Shown: positions 1 through 8,009 of the stretch, piece by piece
Numbering within the stretch: position 1 is the first letter of the stretch
Layout of the letters: every line of letters begins with the position of its first letter
Assembly (NCBI GenBank): GCA_038852315.1
Contig: JAWCKF010000025.1
Span: 1-28,610 of the forward strand
Length of the DNA: 28,610 bases
DNA from: COMBO-56-21 sp038852315
GTDB taxonomy: Archaea; Thermoplasmatota; Thermoplasmata; UBA10834
Reading direction: 5' to 3'
The notes under the pieces: model-generated
The model's database searches: none
What the model saw: only the letters and a program-made list of their open reading frames with translations
What the model was told of the DNA's origin: nothing
Translations under genes and position numbers: made by a program

Positions 1-1061
1 CCTCGGGCGAGCTCAAGGCCGCCTTCATACCTGTGGAGAGCGAGCACAGTGCCATGGCGGCCTGCATCGCCGCGGAGACCGCTGGCGCGCGCACATACAC
101 GGCTACAAGCTCCCACGGTCTGACGCTGATGCACGAGGTGCTCATATGGGCGTCTGGCGCACGGCTGCCCATAGTCATGACGAACGTGAGCAGGGCGATG
201 GCACCCCCCTGGAGCGTCTGGGCCGACCACATGGATTCCGTGGCCCAGCGAGACACGGGATGGCTGCAGTTCTTTTGCGCCAGCAATCAAGAGGTCCTTG
301 ACACGATAATCATGGCGTACAAGGTTTGCGAGAGCAAGGGGGTCATGCTGCCCGCGATGGTCATCGAAGACGCGTTCATCTTGTCCCATACTTCGGAGCC
401 GGTGGACGTTCCAGAACAGTCGGCGGTGGATTCCTTCCTACCCCCATATGAGCCCGAGGTCAGGATCGAGCCAGGGAAGGCCAGGGGCTTCGGATCGCTG
501 GTCAAGCCGGATCAGTACATGGAGTTCAGGTACAAGGCAGCGCTGGCCATGCGAGAGGCGAAGGAACGCTTCCTCACGGTCGAGAAGGCCTTCAAGAGCA
601 CCTTCGGGAGGGAGCACGGTGGTCTGCTGGACAAGTACTGGTGCGACGACGCCCAGTTCGTGCTTTTCGCCGCAGGCTCAGTCGCCTCCACTGCCCGGGA
701 TGTCGTGGACACCCTCCGGAACAGGGGCTTTCCAGTGGGCCTCGCGCGCATACGCGCGTTCAGGCCGTTCCCAGCGGAGGAGGTCAGGGCTTTAGCGTCC
801 AAGGTGGAGGGCATCGCGGTGCTCGACCGGAGCTACACTTTCGGAGCCGCTGGGGCGATGTACACTGAGGTGAAGGCTGCTGCCTGTGCGGGCCAGAAGC
901 GTCCCGCCATGAGGAACTACATCGCAGGTCTAGGCGGCAGGGACATCACTCCGGCCATCATCGAGAGGATATTCGAAGACATCCAGGTCTTTGCGCGCAG
1001 GGGCGAGGGCAGCGAAGTGGAGTGGGTCGACGTGGCGGGACTCCCGAGGAGGTGGAGGTGA
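1..1061 (+). CDS. porA: Pyruvate/2-oxoacid:ferredoxin oxidoreductase alpha subunit (5'-truncated by window edge)
   Basis: This is the catalytic alpha chain of the multi-subunit enzyme that oxidatively decarboxylates pyruvate (or a related 2-oxoacid) to acyl-CoA and passes electrons to ferredoxin in the cytosol. The reading frame is open from base 3, so the true start lies upstream of the window. The first visible residues include VESEHSAMAACIAAETAGAR and then TATSSHGLTLMHEVL, which match the pyrimidine-binding domain of PorA. The second half (about bases 630-1000) has the transketolase C-terminal-type fold seen in PorA, with the segments ARIRAFRPFPAEEV and NYIAGLGGRDIT. The stop overlaps the porB start by one base (TGATG), so the two are translationally coupled. 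The gamma and delta subunits are not visible and are presumably upstream. Pyruvate is the most likely substrate, but other 2-oxoacid oxidoreductases are close relatives. Confidence 0.93.
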   Translation, partial: SGELKAAFIPVESEHSAMAACIAAETAGARTYTATSSHGLTLMHEVLIWASGARLPIVMTNVSRAMAPPWSVWADHMDSVAQRDTGWLQFFCASNQEVLDTIIMAYKVCESKGVMLPAMVIEDAFILSHTSEPVDVPEQSAVDSFLPPYEPEVRIEPGKARGFGSLVKPDQYMEFRYKAALAMREAKERFLTVEKAFKSTFGREHGGLLDKYWCDDAQFVLFAAGSVASTARDVVDTLRNRGFPVGLARIRAFRPFPAEEVRALASKVEGIAVLDRSYTFGAAGAMYTEVKAAACAGQKRPAMRNYIAGLGGRDITPAIIERIFEDIQVFARRGEGSEVEWVDVAGLPRRWR

Positions 1062-1951
1062 TGGCGAAGACGACTATTCCCGAGCAGGAGTTCGTGTACC
1101 CTGGCAGCACAGGCTGCCCTGGCTGCGGGGCGAACCTCGTCATGAGGTATCTGCTGAAAGCTCTGGGCGAGCGGACCATAGTCTCGATACCCGCTTGTTG
1201 CTGGGCCGTGATGCCCGGATACTGGCCCAGCACCTGCCTGAAGGTCCCCATCCTGTACACGGCCTTCGAGGCGACTGGCGCAGCCATATCCGGTCTCAGA
1301 GCGGCACTGGATGTCAAGGGCGTCGAGGACGTCACCGTCGTCGGCTTCGCAGGAGACGGGGGTACTGTCGATATAGGTCTGCAGGCGTTGTCCGGAGCCG
1401 CCGAGCGACGGACTGACGCGATCTATGTGATGTACGACAACGAGGCCTACATGAACACTGGCATACAGAGGAGCGGTTCGACGCCTTGGGGAGCTTGGAC
1501 GACGACCACGCCCGTCGGGAGCACGCACGGGTTCAAGCACGAGCCGAAGAAGGACATCATGGCGATAATGCAGGCCCACAAGATACCTTATGCCGCCACG
1601 GTATCACCAGCCTTCCCGGAGGACATGATCAAGAAGGTTGAGAAGGCGAAGATGGCGAGGGGTTTCAGGTTCATACACGCCCTTTCCCCCTGCCCTCCAG
1701 GATGGCGTGTAGACCCCAGCCTCACGATAGAGGTGGCCAGGCTGGCAGTCGACACGAGGATGTTCCCGCTCTACGAGATAGAGGACGGCAAGGTCCGCAT
1801 CACCCGGAAGGGCCGCGGACTGCCGATAACCGAGTATATAAAGGTCCAGGGCAGGTTCAGGCACCTGACAGAGGACGAGGTCACCGCCATGCAGAAGGCT
1901 GTTGACGAGGCCTGGGTCATGCTCCTTCTGAAAGAGAGCTCAGGGACGTAG
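1061..1951 (+). CDS. porB: Pyruvate/2-oxoacid:ferredoxin oxidoreductase beta subunit
   Basis: This subunit binds thiamine pyrophosphate and one [4Fe-4S] cluster and completes the active site with PorA. The ATG at 1061 overlaps the porA stop and gives 296 residues, the usual PorB size. Residues C19 and C22 (in STGCPGCGA), a cysteine near 46/47 and a later one in SPCPPGW are the expected cluster ligands. The TPP-Mg motif is GDGG at 98-101 followed by DNEAYMNTG near 126-134. The segment GSTPWGAWTTTTPVG is typical of the family. It is co-transcribed with porA. It ends only 7 bases from the stop of the convergent kinase-like gene, so the two transcripts must terminate within or past each other. 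Confidence 0.95.
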   Translation: MAKTTIPEQEFVYPGSTGCPGCGANLVMRYLLKALGERTIVSIPACCWAVMPGYWPSTCLKVPILYTAFEATGAAISGLRAALDVKGVEDVTVVGFAGDGGTVDIGLQALSGAAERRTDAIYVMYDNEAYMNTGIQRSGSTPWGAWTTTTPVGSTHGFKHEPKKDIMAIMQAHKIPYAATVSPAFPEDMIKKVEKAKMARGFRFIHALSPCPPGWRVDPSLTIEVARLAVDTRMFPLYEIEDGKVRITRKGRGLPITEYIKVQGRFRHLTEDEVTAMQKAVDEAWVMLLLKESSGT

Positions 1952-1958
1952 CCAGGAG

Positions 1959-3059
1959 CTATTCGACCTCGACCATCCTCCTCCTCCTGTAGCCCGTGAT
2001 CACCTTGATCTTGCCCTTGAGCTGAGCATCGAGTCCCGGGTCGCCCGTGTCCACCCTGAGCACGGGCGTTCCGGCGAGCTTCGTCGGAGTGGCCACCACG
2101 ATCATGTTCTCCCTTCCCAGCGCCCTGAGGACCTTCGGAGATATCTGCTGGTTGCCCCTTCCGAGTATGAACCCCTGGGCGCCTATAGGCGTCAGAACGA
2201 CCTTCGCAGGCCCGCGCTCATCAAGGATGCGGAGCAGATCGGACTCGGAGGCGTCGGCGCAGATCACTCTTCGATCAAGCACCACGTCTACTCCGAGGAG
2301 CGACTTCTCCAAGCCGAGTTCTTTGGCTATGGCTGCGGTCGTGCTCCCTGGACCCAGTATGTACACGACCCCCTCACGCATCTCGTCGACGACATACTTC
2401 GCTATCTCCGCAGCCTCATCATCCGCCGAACCCGTGTGGTAGACCGTCTTCGTGGCCTGTATCCTGGCATCGTCCGCCGGCACGGTCGCCAGCGCGAAGA
2501 GCCTTGCCTGCAATATCCCCCTCCTGAAAAGGTCCTCGTCGACGTCCATGACCTCGCCTTGGGCTGTTGCGTGTGTGCTGGCGAACCGCGAGAGGACGGC
2601 GCCGAGGTCCGAGGGCCTGCGCAGGAACACGGAAGAGTGCATCTTGACCCCCGCAGGCACCCCAAGGATGGGCACGGACTGGCCGACCGCGTCGACGACA
2701 TCCCTTGCCGTGCCATCTCCTCCCACGAAGACTATCAGCTCCACGTCCGCCTCGGCGAACGCCTTGGCCGCTTTGACAGTATCCTCCCTCGAGGTCGGTT
2801 CGGTCGGACAATGGACCGCGCGGCCGGAGAAACCGGCCCGCTCGAGTTCCTGAGCGCCCATCTCGCGAGCGGAAGTGATGAAACCGATGTCGAGATCCCA
2901 GGAAGAGATGGACCTGAGGGCCTCTACAGCTCGCTCTGGCGCAACTTTGTGCGCGCCCCGTCGCACGGCCTCTGCAACAGTCTGAGCCCCGTCGGTGCCC
3001 TTCAGCCCCACGGACCCCCCCATTCCCGCGATAGGATTGACCACGAACCCGACTATCAT
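1959..3059 (-). CDS. ATP-NAD kinase-like protein (AcoX / COG3199-type diacylglycerol-kinase fold)
   Basis: The protein has 366 residues and starts at an ATG preceded by GGGATGG. The N-terminus VGFVVNPIAGMGGSVGLKG (residues 3-21) and the motif VGGDGTARD (112-120) are the nucleotide-binding signatures of the NAD kinase/diacylglycerol kinase superfamily. The later glycine-rich segment ILGPGSTTAAIAKELG fits the AcoX-like branch found in many archaea. Members are annotated as predicted polyphosphate/ATP-dependent NAD kinases, but the substrate is poorly established for this branch. The gene lies downstream of the FtsZ-like gene on the same strand with 146 bases between them, so it may be the tail of that transcript. 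It is convergent with porB. The family call is firm; the exact reaction is an inference. Confidence 0.85.
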   Translation of the reverse strand: MIVGFVVNPIAGMGGSVGLKGTDGAQTVAEAVRRGAHKVAPERAVEALRSISSWDLDIGFITSAREMGAQELERAGFSGRAVHCPTEPTSREDTVKAAKAFAEADVELIVFVGGDGTARDVVDAVGQSVPILGVPAGVKMHSSVFLRRPSDLGAVLSRFASTHATAQGEVMDVDEDLFRRGILQARLFALATVPADDARIQATKTVYHTGSADDEAAEIAKYVVDEMREGVVYILGPGSTTAAIAKELGLEKSLLGVDVVLDRRVICADASESDLLRILDERGPAKVVLTPIGAQGFILGRGNQQISPKVLRALGRENMIVVATPTKLAGTPVLRVDTGDPGLDAQLKGKIKVITGYRRRRMVEVE

Positions 3060-3205
3060 CCATCCCGAAGATGGTCTCAGAGTAGATGCCTGTTGCGTCT
3101 GAAAAGCGCAAGAAGGTGGATTTCGGCCGGCGGCGGCGCATCAAAGCGGGAGGCCGGAGTCGCAGATGAACCGCATTTCCGGGCCGAACTCAGGTTCGAC
3201 GTGCC

Positions 3206-3991
3206 TTAGCCGAACATGCTCGGCCCGAACCCGTTGAACATAGGGTCCAGGTCGGCGTGGAGCAGAGGCTCGTCCCTTCCTTCCGGCGACGGCTCCTGCA
3301 CGGGCTCGACGAACGTATCCGCCATGGCTGTGATATCCTCGATTATGCTGCTGACGTAGGAACTCGTCTGATCGCACACAGAATCTACTATCCTCATCAC
3401 GCTCCTGTCTACGATCTTCAGAGCCTCGGAGAGCGGCAGCCCGCCAGCGACGTCCGCCAGCTTGTTGTTGTCCAGGACTATGGTGAAGTCGGCACACTCC
3501 CTCAGCTTGGTCGCACCGTCGAGTGCGCTCTTCCTTCTCGAAGGCCCCTCGTGGTCGAACGGGAGTATGGGAAGGGCGAAGGTGACCGCGTTCATCTCCT
3601 TGGCTACGCTCGCGACGACGGGGGCCACGCCAGTGCCCGTGCCACCGCCCATTCCCGCGACAACGAAGACGATGTCGTAGCCTCTCAGGGCCTCCCTTAG
3701 CACATCCCTTGCCTTCTCCGCGCAGTGCTCCCCGACCTCAGGAAAGCCGCCGGCATCGTTTCCGAACGTAACATCCTTGCCGATCAGCACCTTCTTGTGG
3801 GCGTCGACCCTCCTCAAGTGCCCTTCATCGGTGTTCACCACAACGGTGTCGACCCGGTTCGATTTCCAGTATATCCCGTGCACGATGTTCGTTCCAGCGC
3901 CACCGCAACCCACCACCGCGACCGATGGCTCGCCCAGGCTGGCGCCGAGCGCGCTGATTATCTCCTCCGTCCTGTCCCCTTCCGCCGTCAT
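3206..3991 (-). CDS. FtsZ-like tubulin-superfamily GTPase lacking the C-terminal domain
   Basis: FtsZ proteins polymerise with GTP at the division site. Here the GTPase domain is clear: AVVGCGGAGTNIVHGIYW (about residues 25-42), VVVNTDEGHL, AGMGGGTGTGVAPVVAS (tubulin signature GGGTGTG at 115-121) and ILPFDHEGPSRRK. The helix-7-like stretch NNKLADVAGGLPLSEALKIV is also present. After it the protein runs into an acidic, proline-rich tail ending MFNGFGPSMFG, giving about 261 residues against roughly 350-400 for FtsZ. The T7-loop pattern NxDxxD is not recognisable. The intergenic gap downstream is too short to hide a frameshifted C-terminal domain. I chose the ATG at 3991 because GGAGG lies 7 bases upstream; the frame is open to an ATG at 4054. 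The gene follows a ribbon-helix-helix gene, a pairing that recalls cdrS-ftsZ2 of haloarchaea. Confidence 0.85.
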   Translation of the reverse strand: MTAEGDRTEEIISALGASLGEPSVAVVGCGGAGTNIVHGIYWKSNRVDTVVVNTDEGHLRRVDAHKKVLIGKDVTFGNDAGGFPEVGEHCAEKARDVLREALRGYDIVFVVAGMGGGTGTGVAPVVASVAKEMNAVTFALPILPFDHEGPSRRKSALDGATKLRECADFTIVLDNNKLADVAGGLPLSEALKIVDRSVMRIVDSVCDQTSSYVSSIIEDITAMADTFVEPVQEPSPEGRDEPLLHADLDPMFNGFGPSMFG

Positions 3992-4077
3992 CCCTTGGCC
4001 TCCGTGCTTGTGTGGCATGCTGGAGAGGGCCTCCCTTCGAGAGAGTCCCCCCATGCCAGAGCGTCCCGTAGCGGTGT

Positions 4078-4455
4078 CTATGCCCCAGGCACGACCTTGA
4101 ACGCGCCCCTCTGCTGGTTCGCGTCCTTCTTGAGCCCCTCGATGTGCTCCTCATGGAGGAACTCGTGCCTCGCGGCGTCGGCTACGGCCTCCGAGACCGA
4201 GCTGTAGACGCCCTCCGCCACCAGCTGCCTCACGGTATCGAGGACCAGCGGCGGGAGTGTTACGACGATCTCGTTTGGCTTGCTCGTGCCTTCGCCGCCG
4301 CCAGCGCGCATCTCGACGTATGCGCGCACGGCGGCGCGGGCCAGTTGGGACCTGTTGGTGAACTCGTTGCTCTGGGCGATGAAGTCGTCCAGGAGTTTCA
4401 ACGTCTCCGCGTCGAGCCGGAGCGTTATCCTCTCGCTCTCCAACATGTCGGCCAT
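4078..4455 (-). CDS. Double ribbon-helix-helix transcriptional regulator (CopG/CdrS-like)
   Basis: This 125-residue protein appears to hold two ribbon-helix-helix units in tandem. The first spans residues 8-50 (ERITLRLDAETLKLLDDFI, then FTNRSQLARAAVRAYVEM). The second spans about 61-108 (NEIVVTLPPLVLDTVRQLV, then YSSVSEAVADAARHEFL). Both show the short basic strand followed by two helices, with the usual S/T-R/V-S-x-A turn. It is transcribed from a TATA box near 4509-4516 and is probably cotranscribed with the FtsZ-like gene. In haloarchaea the ribbon-helix-helix protein CdrS sits upstream of ftsZ2 and controls division genes; equivalence here rests on synteny only. A nickel-type NikR regulator is unlikely because no metal-binding domain follows. 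Confidence 0.85.
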   Translation of the reverse strand: MADMLESERITLRLDAETLKLLDDFIAQSNEFTNRSQLARAAVRAYVEMRAGGGEGTSKPNEIVVTLPPLVLDTVRQLVAEGVYSSVSEAVADAARHEFLHEEHIEGLKKDANQQRGAFKVVPGA

Positions 4456-4508
4456 CTGTGCATCCCATCCCGTTCGTAGACGCGGGAATCACATATGTAA
4501 TGCGTCCG

Positions 4509-4516
4509 TATATATA
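4509..4516 (-). promoter_or_regulatory. TATA box for the ribbon-helix-helix/FtsZ-like operon
   Basis: An alternating TATATATA run lies 54-61 bases upstream of the ATG at 4455. It would place transcription start near 4485 and give a leader of about 30 bases. It is the only strong TATA-like element upstream of this operon. Confidence 0.6.
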
Positions 4517-4524
4517 GGTATGCA

Positions 4525-4552
4525 AAATGTCACATTTCGTCGGAAAATGTCA
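4525..4552. promoter_or_regulatory. Candidate operator: palindrome AAATGT-C-ACATTT plus half-site one 20-base step away
   Basis: Bases 4525-4537 form a perfect 6+1+6 palindrome. The half-site AAATGT recurs at 4545-4550, exactly 20 bases (two helical turns) from the first copy, within the 9-base direct repeat AAAATGTCA (4524-4532 and 4544-4552). A further ATGTCA occurs at 4614-4619. The site lies just upstream of the TATA box of the ribbon-helix-helix gene. That position and phasing suit tandem binding by a ribbon-helix-helix dimer pair; binding is an inference. Confidence 0.5.
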
Positions 4553-4686
4553 TACTCGGACCTCTGGCGGGCGCTTAGCACGAATCGAACGAAGCGCGGA
4601 ATGCGGTGCTGAGATGTCACTCTCAGGGGAATGTTTATCTGAGATGGTTCCTTGAGGCAAACCCAACAGGGGGCATCATCCGAAGC

Positions 4687-4974
4687 ATGACTTCGAGCAA
4701 GATCCTGCCGAACGAGACGACTCCAAGACCGAGACAGAGGAGGTTGATTGTCGCGGCGGGAATAGCTCTATTTGTCGTCGGGTTCGTGGTGACCGTCTCC
4801 GCAGTGCCGAAAGAGGCGCCCTCCGATGGCGGTTACGGTCTCCTCTCAGCGCAAGAATCCGGTTCTGGAACGCAGCTTCTTCTCGCAGTCGGCGTGCTTA
4901 CGAGCATAGCTGGTGTCCTAATCGCCACTGTGGTCCCTGTGGTTATGGCGATGAGGTCCAGAGGCAAGGCCTAG
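4687..4974 (+). CDS. Small two-TM membrane protein, unknown function
   Basis: I do not recognise the family. The start chosen is the ATG at 4687, giving 95 residues; the frame is open further upstream, but that extension reads like non-coding sequence. Two hydrophobic segments are visible: LIVAAGIALFVVGFVVTVSA (about residues 19-39) and LLLAVGVLTSIAGVLIATVV (about 65-88). A short polar loop, PKEAPSDGGYGLLSAQESG, separates them, and the tail ends in basic residues (MRSRGKA). A TATA-like GTTTATC near 4634 lies at a plausible distance. The gene stands alone between the divergent regulator and leuS. It could be a small subunit or stress-type membrane protein, but there is no evidence for either. 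Confidence 0.55.
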   Translation: MTSSKILPNETTPRPRQRRLIVAAGIALFVVGFVVTVSAVPKEAPSDGGYGLLSAQESGSGTQLLLAVGVLTSIAGVLIATVVPVVMAMRSRGKA

Positions 4975-4990
4975 GGAGCCTCCGAGAAAC

Positions 4991-5000
4991 CTTTTATTGG
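4991..5000 (+). promoter_or_regulatory. TATA-like element for leuS
   Basis: CTTTTATTGG sits 36-45 bases before the leuS ATG at 5036. It would start a short leader near 5021, just after the stop of the small membrane-protein gene. Confidence 0.4.
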
Positions 5001-5035
5001 CGCCTGCCATACACTTGCCTACTGGCTGGTGGCCG

Positions 5036-7915
5036 ATGAGTATCGACTTCTCGAAGATCGAGTCGAAGTGGCGGAATGCCTGGTACGAGGCACGCATAAA
5101 CGAATCCGAGCCCCGTCCTGGGAAGAAGAAGTTCTTCATGATATTCGCATACCCAGGTGTAACGGGGTATCTTCACGTCGGGCACATGCGCGGATACACC
5201 GTCGCCGACGCCATCGTACGCTACAAGAAGATGACTGGGCACGAGGTCCTCTTCCCCGTGGGCACACATGCCACTGGGAACGGCGCCATCGCGTTCGCGC
5301 GGAAGATAGAGAGGGGCGACCGCTCGACGCTCGAGCTGCTCAGGGCGAACAAGGTTCCGGAAGACAAGATCAAGAGCCTCTCCGACCCGCTGAAGGTGGT
5401 GGAGTTCTTCAACGAGGTGTATGTCAATGATTACTGGAAGCGCTTCGGATTCCTGTCGGACTGGCGGAGGTTCACTTGCACGATATGGCCAGATTACTCC
5501 AGGTTCATAGAGTGGCAGATGCGGAAGCTGATGGCCGAGGGTTTGCTCATCCAAAAACCGTACTACGCGCCCGCGTGCGTCGAACACGGCCCTGTCGCCG
5601 TTGATGCATCTGAAACCGACATATCCAAGGGCGGTGCCGCGGAGGTGCTCGAGTACACCCTGCTCAAGTTCGACTTCGTTGACGGCAGGAAGCTCGTTGC
5701 CGCCACGCTCAGACCGGAGACGGTTTTCGGCCTGACGAACTTCTGGGTGAACCCCGATGTCGAGTACGTCGACGTCGAGGTCGACGGCGAGACATGGGTA
5801 GTCAGCAGGCCAGCTGCTGAGAAACTCGCCTTCCAAAAGGACCATGTCGTCGTAAGGGGCGCCGCGGACGGCGCATCCATGATGGGCAAGCGCTGCAGGG
5901 CGCCCTTCACGGGGAAGATGATACCGATATTCCCCTCGTCGCTGTGCGACCCGGATGTGGGCACAGGTTTGGTGATGAGTGTGCCGTCCGACGCGCCGGT
6001 GGACTGGATTGGCCTTTTGGAGCTGAAGCGGGACTCGGAGTTGCGCAGGAGGTACGGCATAACAGATGAGATGCTCGAGGAGGCGGCCCCGATACCCATC
6101 ATAAAGACGCCTGGATGGGGGCCGCTGCCGGCAGTCGAGATAACTGAGAAGATGGGCATAACCTCCCTGGCGGATCCGAGGCTCGAGGATGCGACCAAGG
6201 AGATATACAAGACCGGGTTCCACAGGGGTGTGATGAACGATGCCTGCGGCGAGTTCGCGGGTCAGCCCGTCGAGCGAGCGAAGGACTTGATCCGGGAGCG
6301 GATGCTCTCGGCCGGCCAGGCGGACATCTTCTACGACCTCTCGGAGGAAGTCCTCTGCAGGTGTGGGAACAAGGTCGTGGTGAAGAAGATACCCGACCAG
6401 TGGTTCATAGACTATGCGAACCCCGCGCTCACCGAGAGATCGAAAGAGCACGCGCTAACCATGAAGATCCTGCCGAGGGAATACTACGACAACATACAGT
6501 CGGTGCTCGAGTGGTACCGAGAACGGGCATGCGTGAGGATGGGGAACTGGCTCGGTACGCGGTTTCCCTTCGACGAGAGATGGGTCATTGAGGCCATTGC
6601 GGACAGCACACTGTATCCGGTGTACTATGTCATCTCGAAGTACGCGAACAACAAGAGGGTCCTGCCGGAGCAGATGACGGAGCGGTTCTTCGACTACGTC
6701 CTCCTCGGGAGGGGGCAGCTGTCCGAGGTGTCAAGGGACACGGGCGTTCCTGAGGAAACGCTCGAGGACATCAGGAAGGAGTTCGAGTATTGGTATCCTC
6801 TCGACATCAACCTGGGGGGCAAGGAACACATGACGGTGCACTTCCCAGTCTTCCTGATGAACCATGTGGCTGTTCTTCGGCCGCAGCACTGGCCCAGGGG
6901 GATCATGGTCAACTGGTACATCACCTCGCCCACAGGCAAGATATCGAAATCGAAGGGCGGGGCGGAGCCGATCCCAGACGCTGCAGAACGCTTCGGCGTG
7001 GACGCCATGCGCCTGTTCTACGCGCACATCGCCTCCCTGTACGTCGATGTGGCGTGGGAGGACGAAAAGGTCGAGAGCTACAGGGCGCATCTTGAGAGGC
7101 TGTGTGGGCTCGTCGAAGAGATGCTCCGGCTCCCTGACAGCCCGCCATCTGAGATAGATGCCTGGCTGGGCGCGCGCATGGAGATCAGGCTTGCGAAGGC
7201 GCACTCCGTCATGCAGGATTATGACTTGCGGTCATATGCCAACGAGGTATACTTCGAGGTGCCGCGGGACATCAGGTGGTACCTGAGGAGGGGCGGAAGG
7301 AGCAAGCGCGCCGCAGCCAGAGTGCTAGCGGACTGGGTTCAGCTCATGACGCCGGTAACGCCCCACATCGCCGAGGAGCTCTGGGAGCGGCTGGGCAATC
7401 CCCCCTTCGCCTCCACATCTGAGATAAGGGAGGCAAGGATCACAGACAACGTGTTGGCTCTCGAGGCGAGCGAGAGGCTGGTGGAGAGACTCGTGGATGA
7501 CATCGGAGAGATACTCAAGGTCACTGGGATACACCCTAAGCGGATAGTCGTGATGACTTCGCCACAGTGGAAGTCCGCTGTCCTGGCGAGGGCGCTTGCG
7601 GCTCCCGAGGGCAAGGTTGACGCGGCCGCTCTGATCAAGGCCTCGATGGAGATTGTCCCGCCCGAAGCTAGGAAGGATGTCCCAGCACTGGCTAAGGAAT
7701 TGGCGACTGAGGTGTCGAGGGCCACAGCTGAGGAGAGGCGCCTGATGGGCGCGCTTAAAGACGATCTGCAGACACTGAGGTCGGCACACGGGTTCCTCTC
7801 CTCCGAGTTCAAGTGCGAAGTCCAGATTCTCGCGGCAGACGACCCCGCCCGCGTGGACCCGAAGGGAAGGGCCCGCCTGGCCAGGCCAGGGCGGCCGGCC
7901 GTGTATGTGGAATGA
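5036..7915 (+). CDS. leuS: Leucyl-tRNA synthetase (archaeal type)
   Basis: This class I synthetase charges tRNA-Leu in the cytosol. From the ATG at 5036 the protein has 959 residues, the archaeal/eukaryotic size. The HIGH-type motif is GYLHVGHMRGY (HVGH at 47-50) and the KMSKS-type motif is GKISKSKGG at about 635-643. The insertion with ETVFGLTNFWVNP and GTGLVMSVPSDAPVDW is the CP1 editing domain, which hydrolyses mischarged tRNA. The segment YWYPLDINLGGKEHMTVHF preceding the KMSKS loop is characteristic of archaeal LeuRS. The C-terminal part holds the anticodon-binding helical bundle (VQLMTPVTPHIAEELWERLG) and an archaeal-specific extension. The start follows GGTGG closely, and upstream residues of the frame have no family match. 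Confidence 0.97.
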   Translation: MSIDFSKIESKWRNAWYEARINESEPRPGKKKFFMIFAYPGVTGYLHVGHMRGYTVADAIVRYKKMTGHEVLFPVGTHATGNGAIAFARKIERGDRSTLELLRANKVPEDKIKSLSDPLKVVEFFNEVYVNDYWKRFGFLSDWRRFTCTIWPDYSRFIEWQMRKLMAEGLLIQKPYYAPACVEHGPVAVDASETDISKGGAAEVLEYTLLKFDFVDGRKLVAATLRPETVFGLTNFWVNPDVEYVDVEVDGETWVVSRPAAEKLAFQKDHVVVRGAADGASMMGKRCRAPFTGKMIPIFPSSLCDPDVGTGLVMSVPSDAPVDWIGLLELKRDSELRRRYGITDEMLEEAAPIPIIKTPGWGPLPAVEITEKMGITSLADPRLEDATKEIYKTGFHRGVMNDACGEFAGQPVERAKDLIRERMLSAGQADIFYDLSEEVLCRCGNKVVVKKIPDQWFIDYANPALTERSKEHALTMKILPREYYDNIQSVLEWYRERACVRMGNWLGTRFPFDERWVIEAIADSTLYPVYYVISKYANNKRVLPEQMTERFFDYVLLGRGQLSEVSRDTGVPEETLEDIRKEFEYWYPLDINLGGKEHMTVHFPVFLMNHVAVLRPQHWPRGIMVNWYITSPTGKISKSKGGAEPIPDAAERFGVDAMRLFYAHIASLYVDVAWEDEKVESYRAHLERLCGLVEEMLRLPDSPPSEIDAWLGARMEIRLAKAHSVMQDYDLRSYANEVYFEVPRDIRWYLRRGGRSKRAAARVLADWVQLMTPVTPHIAEELWERLGNPPFASTSEIREARITDNVLALEASERLVERLVDDIGEILKVTGIHPKRIVVMTSPQWKSAVLARALAAPEGKVDAAALIKASMEIVPPEARKDVPALAKELATEVSRATAEERRLMGALKDDLQTLRSAHGFLSSEFKCEVQILAADDPARVDPKGRARLARPGRPAVYVE

Positions 7916-7941
7916 CCGGGTCTGAGAGGCGGTCCGAAAGG

Positions 7942-8005
7942 CATATACGAGGCCACCTGTTTCCAGGGGTTCAATCCCCCGTCAGCTCATCTGTGGACGA
8001 GGTGA
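7942..8005 (+). promoter_or_regulatory. TATA-like element and strong ribosome binding site of the MMPL gene
   Basis: A CATATAC element (7942-7948) follows leuS. A GAGGTGA ribosome binding site (7999-8005) lies four bases before the ATG at 8010 and fixes that start. Confidence 0.5.
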
Positions 8006-8009
8006 CCCG

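Noticed and set aside
3060..3205. Missing C-terminal domain of the FtsZ-like protein hidden by a frameshift
   Set aside because: Only 146 bases separate the stop from the next gene and none of the frames there encodes an FtsZ-like continuation.
2436..3209. Plus-strand open frame across the kinase-like gene
   Set aside because: The opposite strand carries the GGDGTARD and NPIAGMGG motifs, and the plus frame has no domain-like segments.
4994..6451. Long minus-strand open frame antisense to leuS
   Set aside because: It is a shadow of the GC-rich leuS codons. Its residues match no fold and the plus strand has every LeuRS motif.
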